From Gliomastix tumulicola (Eukaryota; Ascomycota; Sordariomycetes; Hypocreales; Bionectriaceae), in contig BCHX01000010.1 in the NCBI GenBank assembly GCA_001599755.1, positions 278,785-342,784 on the forward strand: a stretch of DNA of 64,000 bases, read 5' to 3'. This document shows positions 39,390-50,088 of this stretch, piece after piece (positions within the stretch are counted from its first letter, which is position 1; the number at the start of each line of letters is the position of its first letter). Made by a program: the position numbers and the translations under genes. The notes below the pieces were generated by a model. It did not search any database. It saw only the letters and a list, made by a program, of their open reading frames with translations, and was not told the origin of the DNA.

Positions 39390-39850
39390 CAACCCAATGG
39401 ACCAATCATGACTGTGGAACATGGAGAGGAAGCGCGTCCCTGGGATCATGCGATTGGGAGAAAGGGCTCATGCCAGGGGATGTGGGGTAGCGGGCGACTT
39501 TCTAGAGCGAGGTGGAGCACGATGGAGGCGGTACAGAGCCTCTAGTCATTGTGACGTTACTCTGACCAGTCGAGCCCTCTATGACTGAAAAGTATATGTA
39601 GGCGCCTAGCTTCCAGCACACANCCAGCCTTAGTGCGGCCATTAGANAAGTGCACACCTTATTCCGACATTATTCTGCTCAGCCCTTGTCTACGCTGGGA
39701 CACACGAGACCGCATNTTAAACGTCTCAGTGAGTAGAACCTTGCTCTCTTAGCGCAAACCATNGCTAACAAAGCAAGGACCATGTCGGGAAGTGATCATG
39801 CCTGCGAGCTGTTGAGAGCCAGCGACAGTATATATTGGAAGAATCTGAGC
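39390..39850 (+). repeat. Inverted duplication, arm 2
   Basis: Partner of 34690-35320. It includes a copy of the promoter and start of the small membrane-protein gene (ATG at 39782, MSGSDHACELLRASD), but similarity ends about 39830 and the rest of the gene is missing. Confidence 0.68.
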
Positions 39851-41050
39851 CTACTTGCCGCGGTTGAAGCTTCGAGTTTTCATGGGTGCCAAATGTTTNG
39901 GAGCATAAACACGCTTCCTAATTCCAACGCTTCTAGAGCCACTGTNNTCGATGATGACATATTGAAATAGAACGACCATCGCGTAGGTCGGGGTCGTGCT
40001 CTTTAGCGATCGTGTGAGTTATCGTTCCCGTCCATTAGTCGTCCCCTAGAGCCCTCCCGAGAGTGGCACGCGAAACTTCGATGTCAAACTCTCGGCGTAT
40101 GCAATCAAGGGCATTAGTAGACGAGTCCCACCGAGACCCGATAGCACTGAAGTACATCCAATCAGGATCAGCACTCCACTAAAACACGAATGAGGAAGAG
40201 GACTATGATTGGCGTGCTCGCGCAGGATAGCGTTTTGGGTTTTAATAGCACCCTTACTATTGTAACATCACCCATTCAGAGATGGTAGATCCTTACCTAC
40301 TGAAAGTGGATTTGAGATTGAGTCTCAAACTTGCAGTTATGACAGCCTTGTGGGAATGATATCCGATCCAAGAGGCGCTTGTAGCCGTCCAAGTTTCTTT
40401 CCACGCGAGTCTTCNATTTATCGTCTCATTCGGCCTGCATTTGATGGCGCGTCTTGTTTGGACCCACACACGAGATCGGCGTGCAGCCTGGGCCGAGATA
40501 AATGATGGGGGTAATAGTGGCTTGTGACCAATATCGGACAGTGGCAGAAGTTTGGTGCAACGAATGAACAGCAGGAGCGCTTCACATTTCGGCCCAAGTC
40601 CGCCCCAAAAACTACTAAAAATATCTGGATAGCTAGTCAGAACTTGTCAANGTCTCCTCATTGCTAGTTCTGGGAGTAGACGTCTGTGCTTGCGGCTCTT
40701 CGATACTTGGACGGGGCTTGAGACTTCAGACTAGTACGAATTATTTCCCTATAACTTGGTTTCTTTCCAGGCTCATAAAGTACANAGCTACTAAAGAGAG
40801 AAAAAGGAAGAGTAGGGCCGGAATAGATTGGCTATTGTAGACAACCACTAGCAAATATTAGTGAGTCTGTAATCTCCAAGTGGCTACCTGTTATGGGGCG
40901 GGGCGGGACCGAAGCTACAAGCTGATTCAGACGCATACAATTGTGGCTTTGGATACAACTTACATTGTTCAAGTCTGCTTCCGGCAGTTGGCGTCCTAAT
41001 TTCGCCTATAGAGAGTTTGTAATATCAAGACTTAGTGAGCGCGAAAAAGG
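39851..41050. other. Intergenic, no gene seen
   Basis: About 1.2 kb, relatively AT-rich with scattered Ns and no open frame of interest. Its right end is the promoter region of the gene at 41108. Confidence 0.45.
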
Positions 41051-41056
41051 TATAAA
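41051..41056 (+). promoter_or_regulatory. TATA box
   Basis: TATAAA 57 bases upstream of the ATG at 41108, followed by a pyrimidine-rich CTGCCCTTCTCAGCTACTAC initiator-like stretch. Good spacing for a short-leader fungal promoter. Confidence 0.6.
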
Positions 41057-41107
41057 GGCTCCTGACCCCGCTGCCCTTCTCAGCTACTACTCCTTCATCA
41101 CCACATC

Positions 41108-42319
41108 ATGGCTCCTCAAACAAGGCATGCAGCCAAAAGTAGCGGCGTCACGAAACGGGGAAGCCCTATTCCCAGCGAGAAAGCGGCGAAAGGACTAGAG
41201 AAGGCACAGGCTGCATATAACAAGGGCAGTCCCGAGCTTCAGGGTGCAATAGACAGCTCGGTAAACGTGGTAGACGGCCGGAGTACCACTTCCGACGAAC
41301 CGCCATCAACGCAGATTGAAGTCGACGGCATGCTAAAGAATCCCAACCAGTATGGCAACTCAGCACAGCCGGATGATAGCCCGAAGAAGTCTTCCTCGGA
41401 TGATGGCTTGGAAGAGACTTCTTTGGCGAGCGGACAACCTGCAAATATCAGTCCAGAAGTGACTTCCTCGGGTGGCAAACAACCTGCAACTGCCACAACA
41501 CAGCCGTCTGCCCCGGGAATCGACAGCGGGCCTTCCGCCGGCCCAAAGGGGTCAATGAAAATAAAGGAAGAACCCGATGTGGAGATGGGCGACACCCAGG
41601 GGACCCAGCCCAGCGATCCCAGAGAGACAGTTGAACAAGGTGTGGTCCCCCAAACTGAGGCAGGAGGATTAATTCAAGAGGGAGAATCACCTTCAGACCC
41701 TCTTGTCATCGTGAACATGCTCGAAAATTTCACTATACGCGAGGATGAATTGGTCCTAGGCTCAGCTAGGATTATGAGACACAAGCATGCTCTTGTGAGA
41801 CTCGGATCAGCGAATTCCCCGAGGTATATTTGGTCCACGGCGAAGCCTCATTTAGATGCGGCCGAGGCGAAAAAAGACCTAGTCGTGGAAAGAACAAGCG
41901 TGAAAGACGCCCAAAAGACACGAATCAGTTCAATTAGAGCAGTCGCGTGGTCGAAGACTGAGGGCGAGGAGCGGTATCAAGAGCTCAGCCCTAGCATGTG
42001 GAGGAAAGGTGGAAGATGGAGCCAGCATAAACTACGCGTTCGTGTCGTCTGGAAGGGCTTGGACGCACCACTATGGGAACCATATGGTACGGTGAAGAAA
42101 GGTTGGCCCAACCGTGGAAAACGGGTAGTTGAAAAGGACTACATACTTGGAGGGACCATAGTCATGCACAAAGGCGCTACGATGGAGGATCTAGACTATT
42201 GGATTGCCCGAGCTGCCTGCAGGAGCGAAAAGTTTTATCTCGAATGGCTAGAGGGTCAGCGCGAGGGTCAGGACTCTTCACTGTCACCGGAGCCAATGCC
42301 GGAGCCAATGACGGAATAG
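41108..42319 (+). CDS. Hypothetical protein, disordered N-terminus and conserved-looking C-terminus
   Basis: 403-residue single-exon protein with a good start context (ATCATGG). Residues 1-195 are Ser/Pro/Glu/Gly-rich and probably disordered, with MKIKEEPDVEMGD resembling a sumoylation-type motif (IKEE). Residues about 200-385 look globular: DPLVIVNMLENFTIREDELV, RHKHALVRLGSANSPRYIWS, KLRVRVVWKGLDAPLWEPYG and DYILGGTIVMHKGATMEDLD. No domain I can name. The frame is clean, without Ns or breaks, and sits behind a TATA box, so this is probably a live gene. A role in nuclear regulation is only a guess from composition. Confidence 0.65.
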   Translation: MAPQTRHAAKSSGVTKRGSPIPSEKAAKGLEKAQAAYNKGSPELQGAIDSSVNVVDGRSTTSDEPPSTQIEVDGMLKNPNQYGNSAQPDDSPKKSSSDDGLEETSLASGQPANISPEVTSSGGKQPATATTQPSAPGIDSGPSAGPKGSMKIKEEPDVEMGDTQGTQPSDPRETVEQGVVPQTEAGGLIQEGESPSDPLVIVNMLENFTIREDELVLGSARIMRHKHALVRLGSANSPRYIWSTAKPHLDAAEAKKDLVVERTSVKDAQKTRISSIRAVAWSKTEGEERYQELSPSMWRKGGRWSQHKLRVRVVWKGLDAPLWEPYGTVKKGWPNRGKRVVEKDYILGGTIVMHKGATMEDLDYWIARAACRSEKFYLEWLEGQREGQDSSLSPEPMPEPMTE

Positions 42320-42999
42320 TTCGGGCATCGCGCTGGGACTGGTCTGATTTCCTTCCTCGATTCTGGTTGTTTTTCATAGCAAGGTTATAGTTTGCCGCGA
42401 TGCAATTTGCATAGGTAGTGTACTTAAGTTAGATAGATTTTCATTGATTACAGTAAGTATCGGCCCTCCGTGCCCCGGCCTTTTTGTTTGTCTCAATCAA
42501 ACAGATAACTTTTCAAAGATAGCGTCTCTTCCTGCATATTAATGCGCCGCGTCCACGCATTCAATCCTCTTGAAGGACTTTTACGGAGCCATGGATACCC
42601 GGGGTTCCATCTCCTCACAATGTTCCAGCCCTCGTAGCTAGTTCTGCTAGACGCTAAACCATAGCCACCGCATTGAATGGGAGTAGACAATGAGACGCGT
42701 TGCCTCGCCTAGCACCCTTGCGTGAACAGTCCTGCTATTCTACAATCCCTTTCGCCTGCCCCTTTTCGTTCTACTAATTCGGTCTCCGGCCAATCTGAGC
42801 CTGACTTGAACGCGTTTGGACGTGTCTGGATGTGTCTGGACGCCACACTGAAAGACACTCCAGTTTGCCACTCTCATCGTCGGGAAATCATCCCCCTCTA
42901 TGACCTTAGCTTGTAGTCGAGCCAAAGACTACCGCGCGCAGCACCTTTAGTCACATCACCATGGCTCTAGACAGCCTCTTTGACGCAAATTCTCTGTGG
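42320..42999. other. Intergenic, no gene seen
   Basis: 3' flank of the hypothetical gene, then about 600 bases with only small frames. No structure noticed. Confidence 0.4.
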
Positions 43000-43870
43000 C
43001 ACATTGCTATGCAGAGAGTGCGGCATGGTATCGCCAATCCTTAGAAACATATCCATCTTCACCACAATCCACTTTGAATCTACACACCCGCGTGACCGCT
43101 ACCGCCCGACGCCCCCGCCACCAACGACCTCCCCCACCATCCACCAATTCTGCCTCCAAGTTCGCCTCTGGTAAGTCGCAATTAGGCGGACTGGAAAGTT
43201 CGGACTCTGGGCCTTTTGGAGAGCTCAAAGGCAAACTTGGCGGCCGTATTTGCGGTTTCAAAGGCCTCCGTTCGTCTTGTCCGTCCACGGTCAGCCCTCC
43301 ATCCTACAAAGTCGGCCCACACTCTTCAATGCCGGCCTTGGGCGATGCTACCAGCCGTGCCATGACATTGAGTGATTTTTGCTGGACCGTCTGGAAGTCT
43401 ACCTCCTTTTCGACCCAAAGGGCCGCCTCCTGAACGCGGCTCTCGAGATCCGTCATCTCCCTGTGTTCCGAGTCCAGGCGAGTACGGAGTTGCGTTATCA
43501 ACGTTTGATACTCCCGTGGAATAGGCACTATACATGGTGAGGGCGGAGGGGTCCGGCGTGCAGGCGGTGGCAAAATCATTGGGCTTGAAATACTTAGTTG
43601 CCAGGGGAATGGAGACATGTGTTGTCGCCTCTCGGACCTCTTTGATATTGATGTGATTTCGTAGGCTAGGACGCCTCAGCTCTAGTAACTAAGCCGCTTT
43701 AAGACTTGTGCGCTTTGGCGTCTGCGCGGCCCCGGTTCCACTCACGTGTAACCGCAAGCCAACTTCTGGCCTCGGATCTCACGTAAATCGAATTGGCGGC
43801 CATGGCCGCGGCGACGAACGGCGGTTTTCAACCGACGGTGATTCGGGTCCAGAACAGCTTAGATGGGGGA
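43000..43870 (-). repeat. Segmental duplication, copy 1
   Basis: Minus-strand match to 59180-59930: upstream landmarks GCCGCCNATTTGAT-like, CGCAGACGCCAAAGCGCAC and the whole coiled-coil gene. Roughly 80 percent similar by eye. Flanking sequences differ. Confidence 0.65.
43007..43618 (-). pseudogene. Coiled-coil protein, broken copy
   Basis: Minus-strand copy of the gene at 59396-59929. From the ATG at 43618 it keeps the Pro-rich start, LRTRLDSEHREMTDLESRVQ and VARLVASPKAGIEECGPTL, then meets an in-frame TAG at 43304-43306 where the intact copy has CAG. Reading continues in the same frame with VDGQDERRPLKPQIRPP and LEAELV before similarity ends at about 43150. The lesion is thus one C-to-T-type nonsense change plus divergence at the C-terminus. 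The similarity extends upstream through the promoter to about 43860. Confidence 0.65.
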
Positions 43871-44328
43871 GAGGACAAGGTGGCCTTGTCGATGCCATCT
43901 GACTCACTTAAACTGCTCCTAAACGGAAATACATATAGGTGATCAATTCCGCAGGGGCTAGTCACAGCCTTCAGGATTCTCGTCGGTACCCGTGGGCACC
44001 TATGGTTACTAAATGGGCTACGCCGTGTCCAAGGATATTTGGGTTACACTCTACGCTACTTGGCCGTACGAGGAAGTAGAGTCCATTCGGCTTATTGGGT
44101 TTTCATTCTACAGCGTGAGCTGTTACGATAGGACAGCCAGAAACGCACAATCCTCCTAGCGGGATACAATGATACACTCTGACACTGCAGACGGGCAATA
44201 TCGTGTTTACTTCGGGTATTCAGGGCTAGCCAGGATGTAGCGTTCTGGTCGGTTTCGAAGAAGAAGAAGAAGCTGTTCAAATGCGAACTACTTTCGAGTT
44301 GGGGAAGCCAAGAAGGCTATAGCATAAG
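43871..44328. other. Intergenic, no gene seen
   Basis: Between the duplicated segment and the 3' end of the ankyrin gene. A (GAA)n run at 44258-44273 is the only simple repeat. Confidence 0.4.
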
Positions 44329-45231
44329 CTACTCACGGATACTAATCTGCCTGACCATGGCTAGCAAAACGCCCCGTAAAATGTCTTGGGTAACTGATGT
44401 GGACGTGTCCTCTAACGCAAGTGTAGCTATGGCTTGTGCTTGTTTGCTGGAGAGCGGAGAAACGGAAACACCGGCTGCCGCATCGAGAAGCTGTAGAGCG
44501 ATGTGAAACTCTTGCTGATGACAGACATAGAGAAGCGCGTCGTAGATATGTGCCCCAGAACCAACAAGGAGACACGCTGTAGTGACTTTGCCCAAGGAAA
44601 TGGCAAGCATGATTGGTGTGGCTCCTGACCGGGCCTTTGCATTCACGTCCAACCTGGTTTCCCGAACAAGATACCCGGCCATAGTATCCAGACCTGCGTA
44701 TACGGACACGTGGAGTGCGTTCATGCCCAGCTCCTGGGACTGCAAGGAAGCCCCTCGGTCAGCCAAAAGTAACGCTACTCCCTCCTTCCCTACGAGCAAT
44801 GCGTCGAAGAGTGGCGAGGCCCCGCAGCTGGCTGGCCCGTCTGGTGAGACACCGCGATCGAGGAGGAAGGAGACTACTGCCTCCAGCCCTCTGACCGCCG
44901 CTAGGCGGAGTGGCGAATAACTAGGAGGAGCATCACTATTGTCTTTTCCATTTCGGCAATGCTGGAAATCATAACCAACGCTGTAGGCGTGGAGGAGAAT
45001 CGCCGTAGCTGTCGCCTGGTCGATACACTTGGTGACGGCGTAGAAGACAGACGACGCGCCGCCGGCCNTCACATCTTCTCTGTAAAGAATTCTGTTACAG
45101 ATGACATGGAAACGCGAGCAGGTTCGGCTTAGCTGAGCCTGCTCATGGGGTGGGCAGCGCTCGAAGATGTCACATATCAGCTCGGCGGGNAGGNGTGCTA
45201 GCATCATGTAACTTGATATGGGATGACCCAT
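44329..45231 (-). CDS. F-box and ankyrin-repeat protein
   Basis: 300 residues from the ATG at 45231. The N-terminus has an F-box-like LPAELICDIFERCPPHEQAQ region (two residues hidden by Ns) and LSRTCSRFHVICNRILYRED. Ankyrin repeats follow: PLRLAAVRGLEAVVSFLLDR, SPLFDALLVGKEGVALLLAD, NALHVSVYAGLDTMAGYLVR, TPIMLAISLGKVTTACLLVG, and degenerate repeats to about residue 260. It has the same architecture as the gene at 19068-20399 but is not closely similar. Probably a substrate adaptor of an SCF ligase. The frame is open, though Ns at 45068, 45190 and 45194 leave three residues unknown. Confidence 0.75.
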   Translation of the reverse strand: MGHPISSYMMLAXXPAELICDIFERCPPHEQAQLSRTCSRFHVICNRILYREDVXAGGASSVFYAVTKCIDQATATAILLHAYSVGYDFQHCRNGKDNSDAPPSYSPLRLAAVRGLEAVVSFLLDRGVSPDGPASCGASPLFDALLVGKEGVALLLADRGASLQSQELGMNALHVSVYAGLDTMAGYLVRETRLDVNAKARSGATPIMLAISLGKVTTACLLVGSGAHIYDALLYVCHQQEFHIALQLLDAAAGVSVSPLSSKQAQAIATLALEDTSTSVTQDILRGVLLAMVRQISIRE

Positions 45232-45586
45232 GCGTGTTGGATCGGCTGTATTCTATACCTAAGGCTCTGGGGGATGCACTGAGCCTTCTAGTATTGTGTA
45301 ACAGATCGTTTTGCTCAGGTGGCAACGGCTGGTTCATAGGGCTATTAAAGGGCGGCACAGCGGCGGCGTGCAAGAGGGGACGATGGACGGCGCCGTTCCA
45401 TTCCGCCTCCGCATGAACACTTTGCTCGTATGTGCTGGCGTCCTTCCAGACACCAACAAGGCCTCGGATTGGAGGCAGGGCGCCCAATTTCGGATTAGCT
45501 GCTTTAAACGACGAAAGAACAGGTGCGCCAACTAGCGGCCAAAGGCTGATAAAGTGAACAAGGCTAAAACTGGACGCATAGTAGCA

Positions 45587-45593
45587 TATAAAT
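45587..45593 (+). promoter_or_regulatory. TATA box
   Basis: TATAAAT 92 bases upstream of the ATG at 45679 (and 69 upstream of the ATG at 45656). Confidence 0.45.
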
Positions 45594-45678
45594 TAAACCG
45601 TCTCCAACAGAAAGAAAGATGATTCTAGGCCAGATTCCTTGAGGTAACGCGGAATCATGGACATGGACGACATGGGAG

Positions 45679-46188
45679 ATGAGGTCTCTCTCTGGGGTAT
45701 ATTCATCTGGCCCCCTATTCTTGGACATCTACACTGACTCGCTAATAGAAAGCCCATGGAGCAGCGATGGAAGTGACACCACGGGTAGCTTGGCTGGCTT
45801 TGAGGTTCCGGACGACTATGTCGAATACTTGCCACCAACACCGGGTGAGCGCATGGATGGGGACTCCTGTGCTGAGGCAAGCTTGCATGGGCAGGATGAA
45901 GTTTCTCTGGATCCGGATGCTCTGTGCTCACTAGAGAGGATAATTCGAAGACTTCACGCCGATATCAAAGCCATCCTTCCCGCCAGCCAGCAAGGTCGCC
46001 CATGCTCAAGATGCGGACGCCAGCAGGACCAAGGCAATAATAGCAGGGCACCTGCTAGCCAGATCAATCAGAATGATTCCGAACATGCCGTGGCAAAGAG
46101 CGAACCAGTGGCGGGAGAGACCAGGGAAGGATTTGGGAAAGCCCCACCCCAGGCGAGGCCGGGCCGCCAGCTGCGTAGCCGCGGTTAG
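45679..46188 (+). CDS. Hypothetical protein, acidic with basic tail
   Basis: 169 residues. Acidic N-terminal half (FEVPDDYVEYLPPTPGERMD), a short helical stretch LDPDALCSLERIIRRLHADI, a lone Cys pair in RPCSRCGRQQ, and a basic end RPGRQLRSRG. Protein-like composition throughout and a TATA box upstream. An earlier ATG at 45656 in another frame gives only 26 codons (MDMDDMGDEVSLWG) and may be a uORF, or the real start separated by a one-base shift. No family known. Confidence 0.45.
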   Translation: MRSLSGVYSSGPLFLDIYTDSLIESPWSSDGSDTTGSLAGFEVPDDYVEYLPPTPGERMDGDSCAEASLHGQDEVSLDPDALCSLERIIRRLHADIKAILPASQQGRPCSRCGRQQDQGNNSRAPASQINQNDSEHAVAKSEPVAGETREGFGKAPPQARPGRQLRSRG

Positions 46189-47402
46189 CCCGCGAAAGAC
46201 GCAAATACCGCCACCACAATTTTTAGAAGAATTGAAAAAGGTAGATACTTGCCCCCGCCATCCTGTACTAGTGGAATATGCTTAGATGCAGTTTTTTCCC
46301 TTGGGGTGCTGATGGTCTTCTTCCCCTTGCTAAACCTTTATAACGGGTATCATTGATCCCGCCTTGTTTCGGTATCTTCTACATTGGCTAAACGGAACCG
46401 CGATTTCTGCAGGATGGGGAATGAATCCACGACTTCCACGGCGTTGATCAATATATTGATTTCCGCCCANGTNAANGTCAANCCACGACACCTTGTGTCA
46501 CGTAATCAATCCATCCACCGTTCATTTCTTTCGCGAAGTATGCGGAGTGAGTTGATAGGACCCCCGTATGGACCTTNAACTCTTCGTTTTCACAAACAAC
46601 GGTAGCATCGGAAAGGTTGTCAGAGTTGTAATAACTGTCATGGAGTCAGCCAAAGTAGTGGGGGAGAAGGCTTTCGTATAACTAATTCAATTACACACTT
46701 TTTGTCCGTGCGTCTCCCCTTTCATCCACACCCCCCATACAAACCTCGTCGGTGCGCATGTAGCCCTGCCAGTCTTGAGGCAACGGGACAGCTTGGACAG
46801 GACCCGAATCGCGGGAGCCGACCAATCACAACACCTCGTCTTTAAATATTTCGTTCTTGAGCTTACGGAAAATGCCAGGGACAGACTCATGGTTGGTCGC
46901 GTTTCACACGCAAACCCGCAACTCGGCAACCCCGCACTCGGAGCGCTTGCACGATGCTAGAACNACGAAGTCTTCGCCTTTCACATGTTCCGTGCTCTAC
47001 GCCACTCACTTCTCATCCTTCACTAGCTACACTACATTCGGGNCGGTTCACCTTGTAGGACTAGGCGCTCATTCGGGCTATCTAACGCTACTTCCCAGTG
47101 GGCCGCGTTGTATGGAGGATACCATTTCATAAAGTTCTTCGGCCAAAGGTCGCTATATAAACTGGAGGGACCCCTGCTGTCACGGACGAATCGTAGTACG
47201 CTGTGTAAAGCAACGTACTTTGACCGGCTGACCTACATAGTGGCCGGTGAGCTTGAATAAGAGAACNACGGGTTCCCTTGCGCCTAGACGTCGGTTTGTT
47301 CCTGAACNATGNCATTAACTTCCGCTACAGGGGTGGGCCGCCTGAGTATCTCTTGCAAGGAGCCAAAGCCACCCTGCCCTCTTCGAGCGGCTTCTCTGTA
47401 GT
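46189..47402. other. Intergenic, no supported gene
   Basis: 1.2 kb with several Ns (46470-46577, 46964, 47043, 47267-47311). Short frames on both strands lack family signatures. A minus-strand frame at 47284-47502 (GFGSLQEILRRPTPVAEVN) may be a shifted continuation of the neighbouring zinc-finger gene but is not convincing. Confidence 0.3.
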
Positions 47403-47762
47403 CTAGCCGCCCTCGCATTTCGCTAGAAAGAACATGTATCTCATTAATCGGTGTGAAACCCCGAAGTCGCTCTGTGCCCGCTTGCAATGGCCGGCCTTGC
47501 ATCCCTCACAAAGGCGCGAGATGTGCGGTGGACCATCACCCAATCCTTCATAATGTAGTTGCTCATCCTCCGCACCAGAAATAGGAATAACTTTGCTGGA
47601 CCATCCTTTGGCGGCACACTTAGGGTTGTAGCACAAACAGCGGCCCATGATGTTGGTGTCGTAGTCGTCCGTGCAGTCGCGTTGGTTGGCTTTATGGAAG
47701 GTAAAAGGAAGACCGCTCTCTGCTAATAACGTCACTACATCGCTGTGAAGGGATGGGCACAT
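47403..47762 (-). CDS. 3CxxC-type zinc-finger protein, internally shortened
   Basis: 119 residues from the ATG at 47762. The N-terminus MCPSLHSDVVTLLAESGLPF, then DYDTNIMGRCLCYNPKCAAK and GWSSKVIPI matches the start of the fungal 3CxxC zinc-finger family, and ISRLCEGCKAGHC matches its end. The central segment that normally carries the YHQRCKxC-type motif, about 55-60 residues, is absent and replaced by a short SGAEDEQLHYEGLGDG. Members are usually longer and have the full set of CxxC pairs, so this protein may not fold as a normal zinc finger. The stop at 47403 follows 20 residues of unrelated sequence. Either an internal deletion has occurred or it is a pseudogene with an open frame. Confidence 0.6.
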   Translation of the reverse strand: MCPSLHSDVVTLLAESGLPFTFHKANQRDCTDDYDTNIMGRCLCYNPKCAAKGWSSKVIPISGAEDEQLHYEGLGDGPPHISRLCEGCKAGHCKRAQSDFGVSHRLMRYMFFLAKCEGG

Positions 47763-49854
47763 GGACTACGCTTGGATTTTTGATTTTCGTGGCATGTTGT
47801 GAGAGCAAGTGAGACTATGCGCGAGCAGTTGTATGCGAAAATAGCTTGCGTTCTGATGGCTCGAGGAGATAAGAAGCGACCTGAGAATATTTTGAATGAA
47901 AAGGATGAACGCTCGTTGAAGCTATGTTTCCTTTAGGCCCTAGATGTCTCGGATCATTGATTGGCCTCTCGCATCATGCCAGCCTGACTAACAAATAACA
48001 ACGCCATCCATTGATCCCCGCCACTGTATCCAAGAAGACCTGGAAGCACGTCTCGAGGTATTGCTGTCGCTGCCTTGCCAGTGCCAGTCTGATCTGTCAC
48101 GGCTGTGTCATCAATTGCAAGGTCAAGCGGCTACTCGTCATGGCCGTCATAGCTCGGTACCGCAGTCCTTCCTTGTGGTAGGCGTCGCAATGCCGTTGCT
48201 ATTGCAACCAGCCCCGATTTCCACCTCTCGATTATGGCCGTGCCCTAATAGTAGACGCACATGCTAGGGCAACAAGAACACTAGCCTGGAAGCTTACCTT
48301 TTCCTCATGGCATGACTCGCTCGGCGAGGGTATGTCTTGCTGATAACATCGGCGATGCTGCCAGACCTGTTCACAAAGTATCCTCGAGAATCAATCACGT
48401 CTCGATACGCTATAAAGTTGCCATTTTGAAGACGAAACGATCGAAGCTATTGCCGATGGATGCGCATGTCTGCTTGCTGCAATCAACGGAGTAAAAGGCC
48501 GCCGATTATAGGAGAATATGCACATACCGAAATAAAAACAAATCTGCATCGGGTTCTGTCAGGGATAGTGTCACATCAGATCCAAGGTATTAGTAGAAGA
48601 TGGGGGAATGCTTGCTGCCAACTAGTAATGGGCAAATGGTGTCATTTACAAAGTGAGACTAATCCAGTAGCTGAGTATCATCGCAGGCACAGGCACGTTG
48701 AATCGGATGAGACTGACAGCACTAGGGGCGCACTATCTCGTCGGTAGTTAGGTGCGGACATACGATCCCTTGACGACTTCCGCGCCTCGGAGGTCAACCC
48801 TCAGTACAGATACCCAGCCCCGATGAATGACGCCACCGTATGTTGCTGACCCAGATCACCCATAGCCAATCAGATTGTGCTTAGACCTGTATGATCCCTA
48901 TTGCTCATTGGATATACTTGTTGGTGCTAGCGCCTCGTACAGCCCGCCAGTGCATCTACATGTGGTCCTAGGATGACGCTTAAGATGATCAACAGACATG
49001 TCGACTGTCGTGGGCCCATAGCGAGGACAAAGGCATACTGGTTCCCATCTAGCGTACAGTGAACCTGTATGCCTGTGAATCGCCCCTGCTGACCAGTAGA
49101 CAGATCATTATGGCGAGTCAGGGGTTGCGCCCGACGTGGGCGGAGGGAGCCAATGTCCGAATCAAAAATGAAGGAGAAGAGGTGCATGCCATCTCATCGG
49201 CATTGAATCTCTCCCTAGAATCATCATGCAGGGCTGCCACGGCATAGTTCAACGAGTGGAAACCCTTGAATTTAGCATATTGAATTAGACGTAGGGCATC
49301 CAATTCCATCCTCCCACCTGCCTGTTTCGTTGACTGTGTGTTCTGATGGCAGAAGTCTATTGAATACTACCTGTTTATCGGGTTGTCGTCTGTTTTCAGT
49401 ATCAAACAAGGCATCCCGTCAAGGCAATTCCATCAGTTTCAGTAGACTCCATCGTCTAGCTCTGCCCAAGTAGATATTTCAATAAAAATAGCAGGGGGGA
49501 TCGGAGAGTTTCGTCAGGGCGAAGCGAGGTCGGTTCGTTAGGGCAGATGAACAGGAGAAGCAAGAAGAGGATGAGGCAGAGGAGAGTGGTGCCAATACCG
49601 CTTCCCTCCTGCTCAGGCTGTACATGATCATCTCGTCCTACTATCTTCTCACGCCCCCCAGGCTCCTTGGCACCCGCTCCGGCAGCATCCTGCCCCGAAA
49701 CCAATGACGATCAAGGATCTACAGCTACGCGCCCCCTGCCGCTTTCTGTCTTAGTCACGATGCCTTTGATATTAGGGTCATAGAAAATTCAACGGTGACC
49801 CCGAGGAGTAGGGATAAATAGACCTGATGACGTGGCACCCACTGGCCAGCCATC
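47763..49854. other. Long intergenic, no confident gene
   Basis: Two kilobases with only small frames. The one of slight interest is minus 49456-49704 (82 codons), with a run of hydrophobic residues (TTLLCLILFLLLLFIC) that could be a membrane helix, but the rest has no support. The right edge carries the promoter of the next gene. Confidence 0.35.
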
Positions 49855-49861
49855 TATAAAA
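49855..49861 (+). promoter_or_regulatory. TATA box
   Basis: TATAAAA 114 bases upstream of the ATG at 49969, followed by a CT-rich leader. Fits a core promoter. Confidence 0.55.
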
Positions 49862-49951
49862 TGAGGCCCGAAGGACCTCAAAATTACAAGGTGCTAACTT
49901 GACTGCTTCTACATCAGCATATCTTCACCTATTTGAATACCCAGGTTTCCC

Positions 49952-50088
49952 CCCTTCACTCACTCGCCATGTGCCACCTCATTACGCAACCCAACTTGGG
50001 ATCGGTCGGGAGTTCCTCTCTTTACTCACTCGCCATGCACCAACCCATGGCGCGCCCCGGGTTGGAATCGGTCTTCCCCCTTCTAGAA
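49952..50088 (+). repeat. 66-bp in-frame tandem duplication of the start region
   Basis: TTCACTCACTCGCCATG at 49955-49971 and TTTACTCACTCGCCATG at 50021-50037, each followed by 36 alignable bases ending GGATCGGTC or GGAATCGGTC. The period is 66 bases, or 22 codons, so both ATGs share one frame. Confidence 0.8.
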
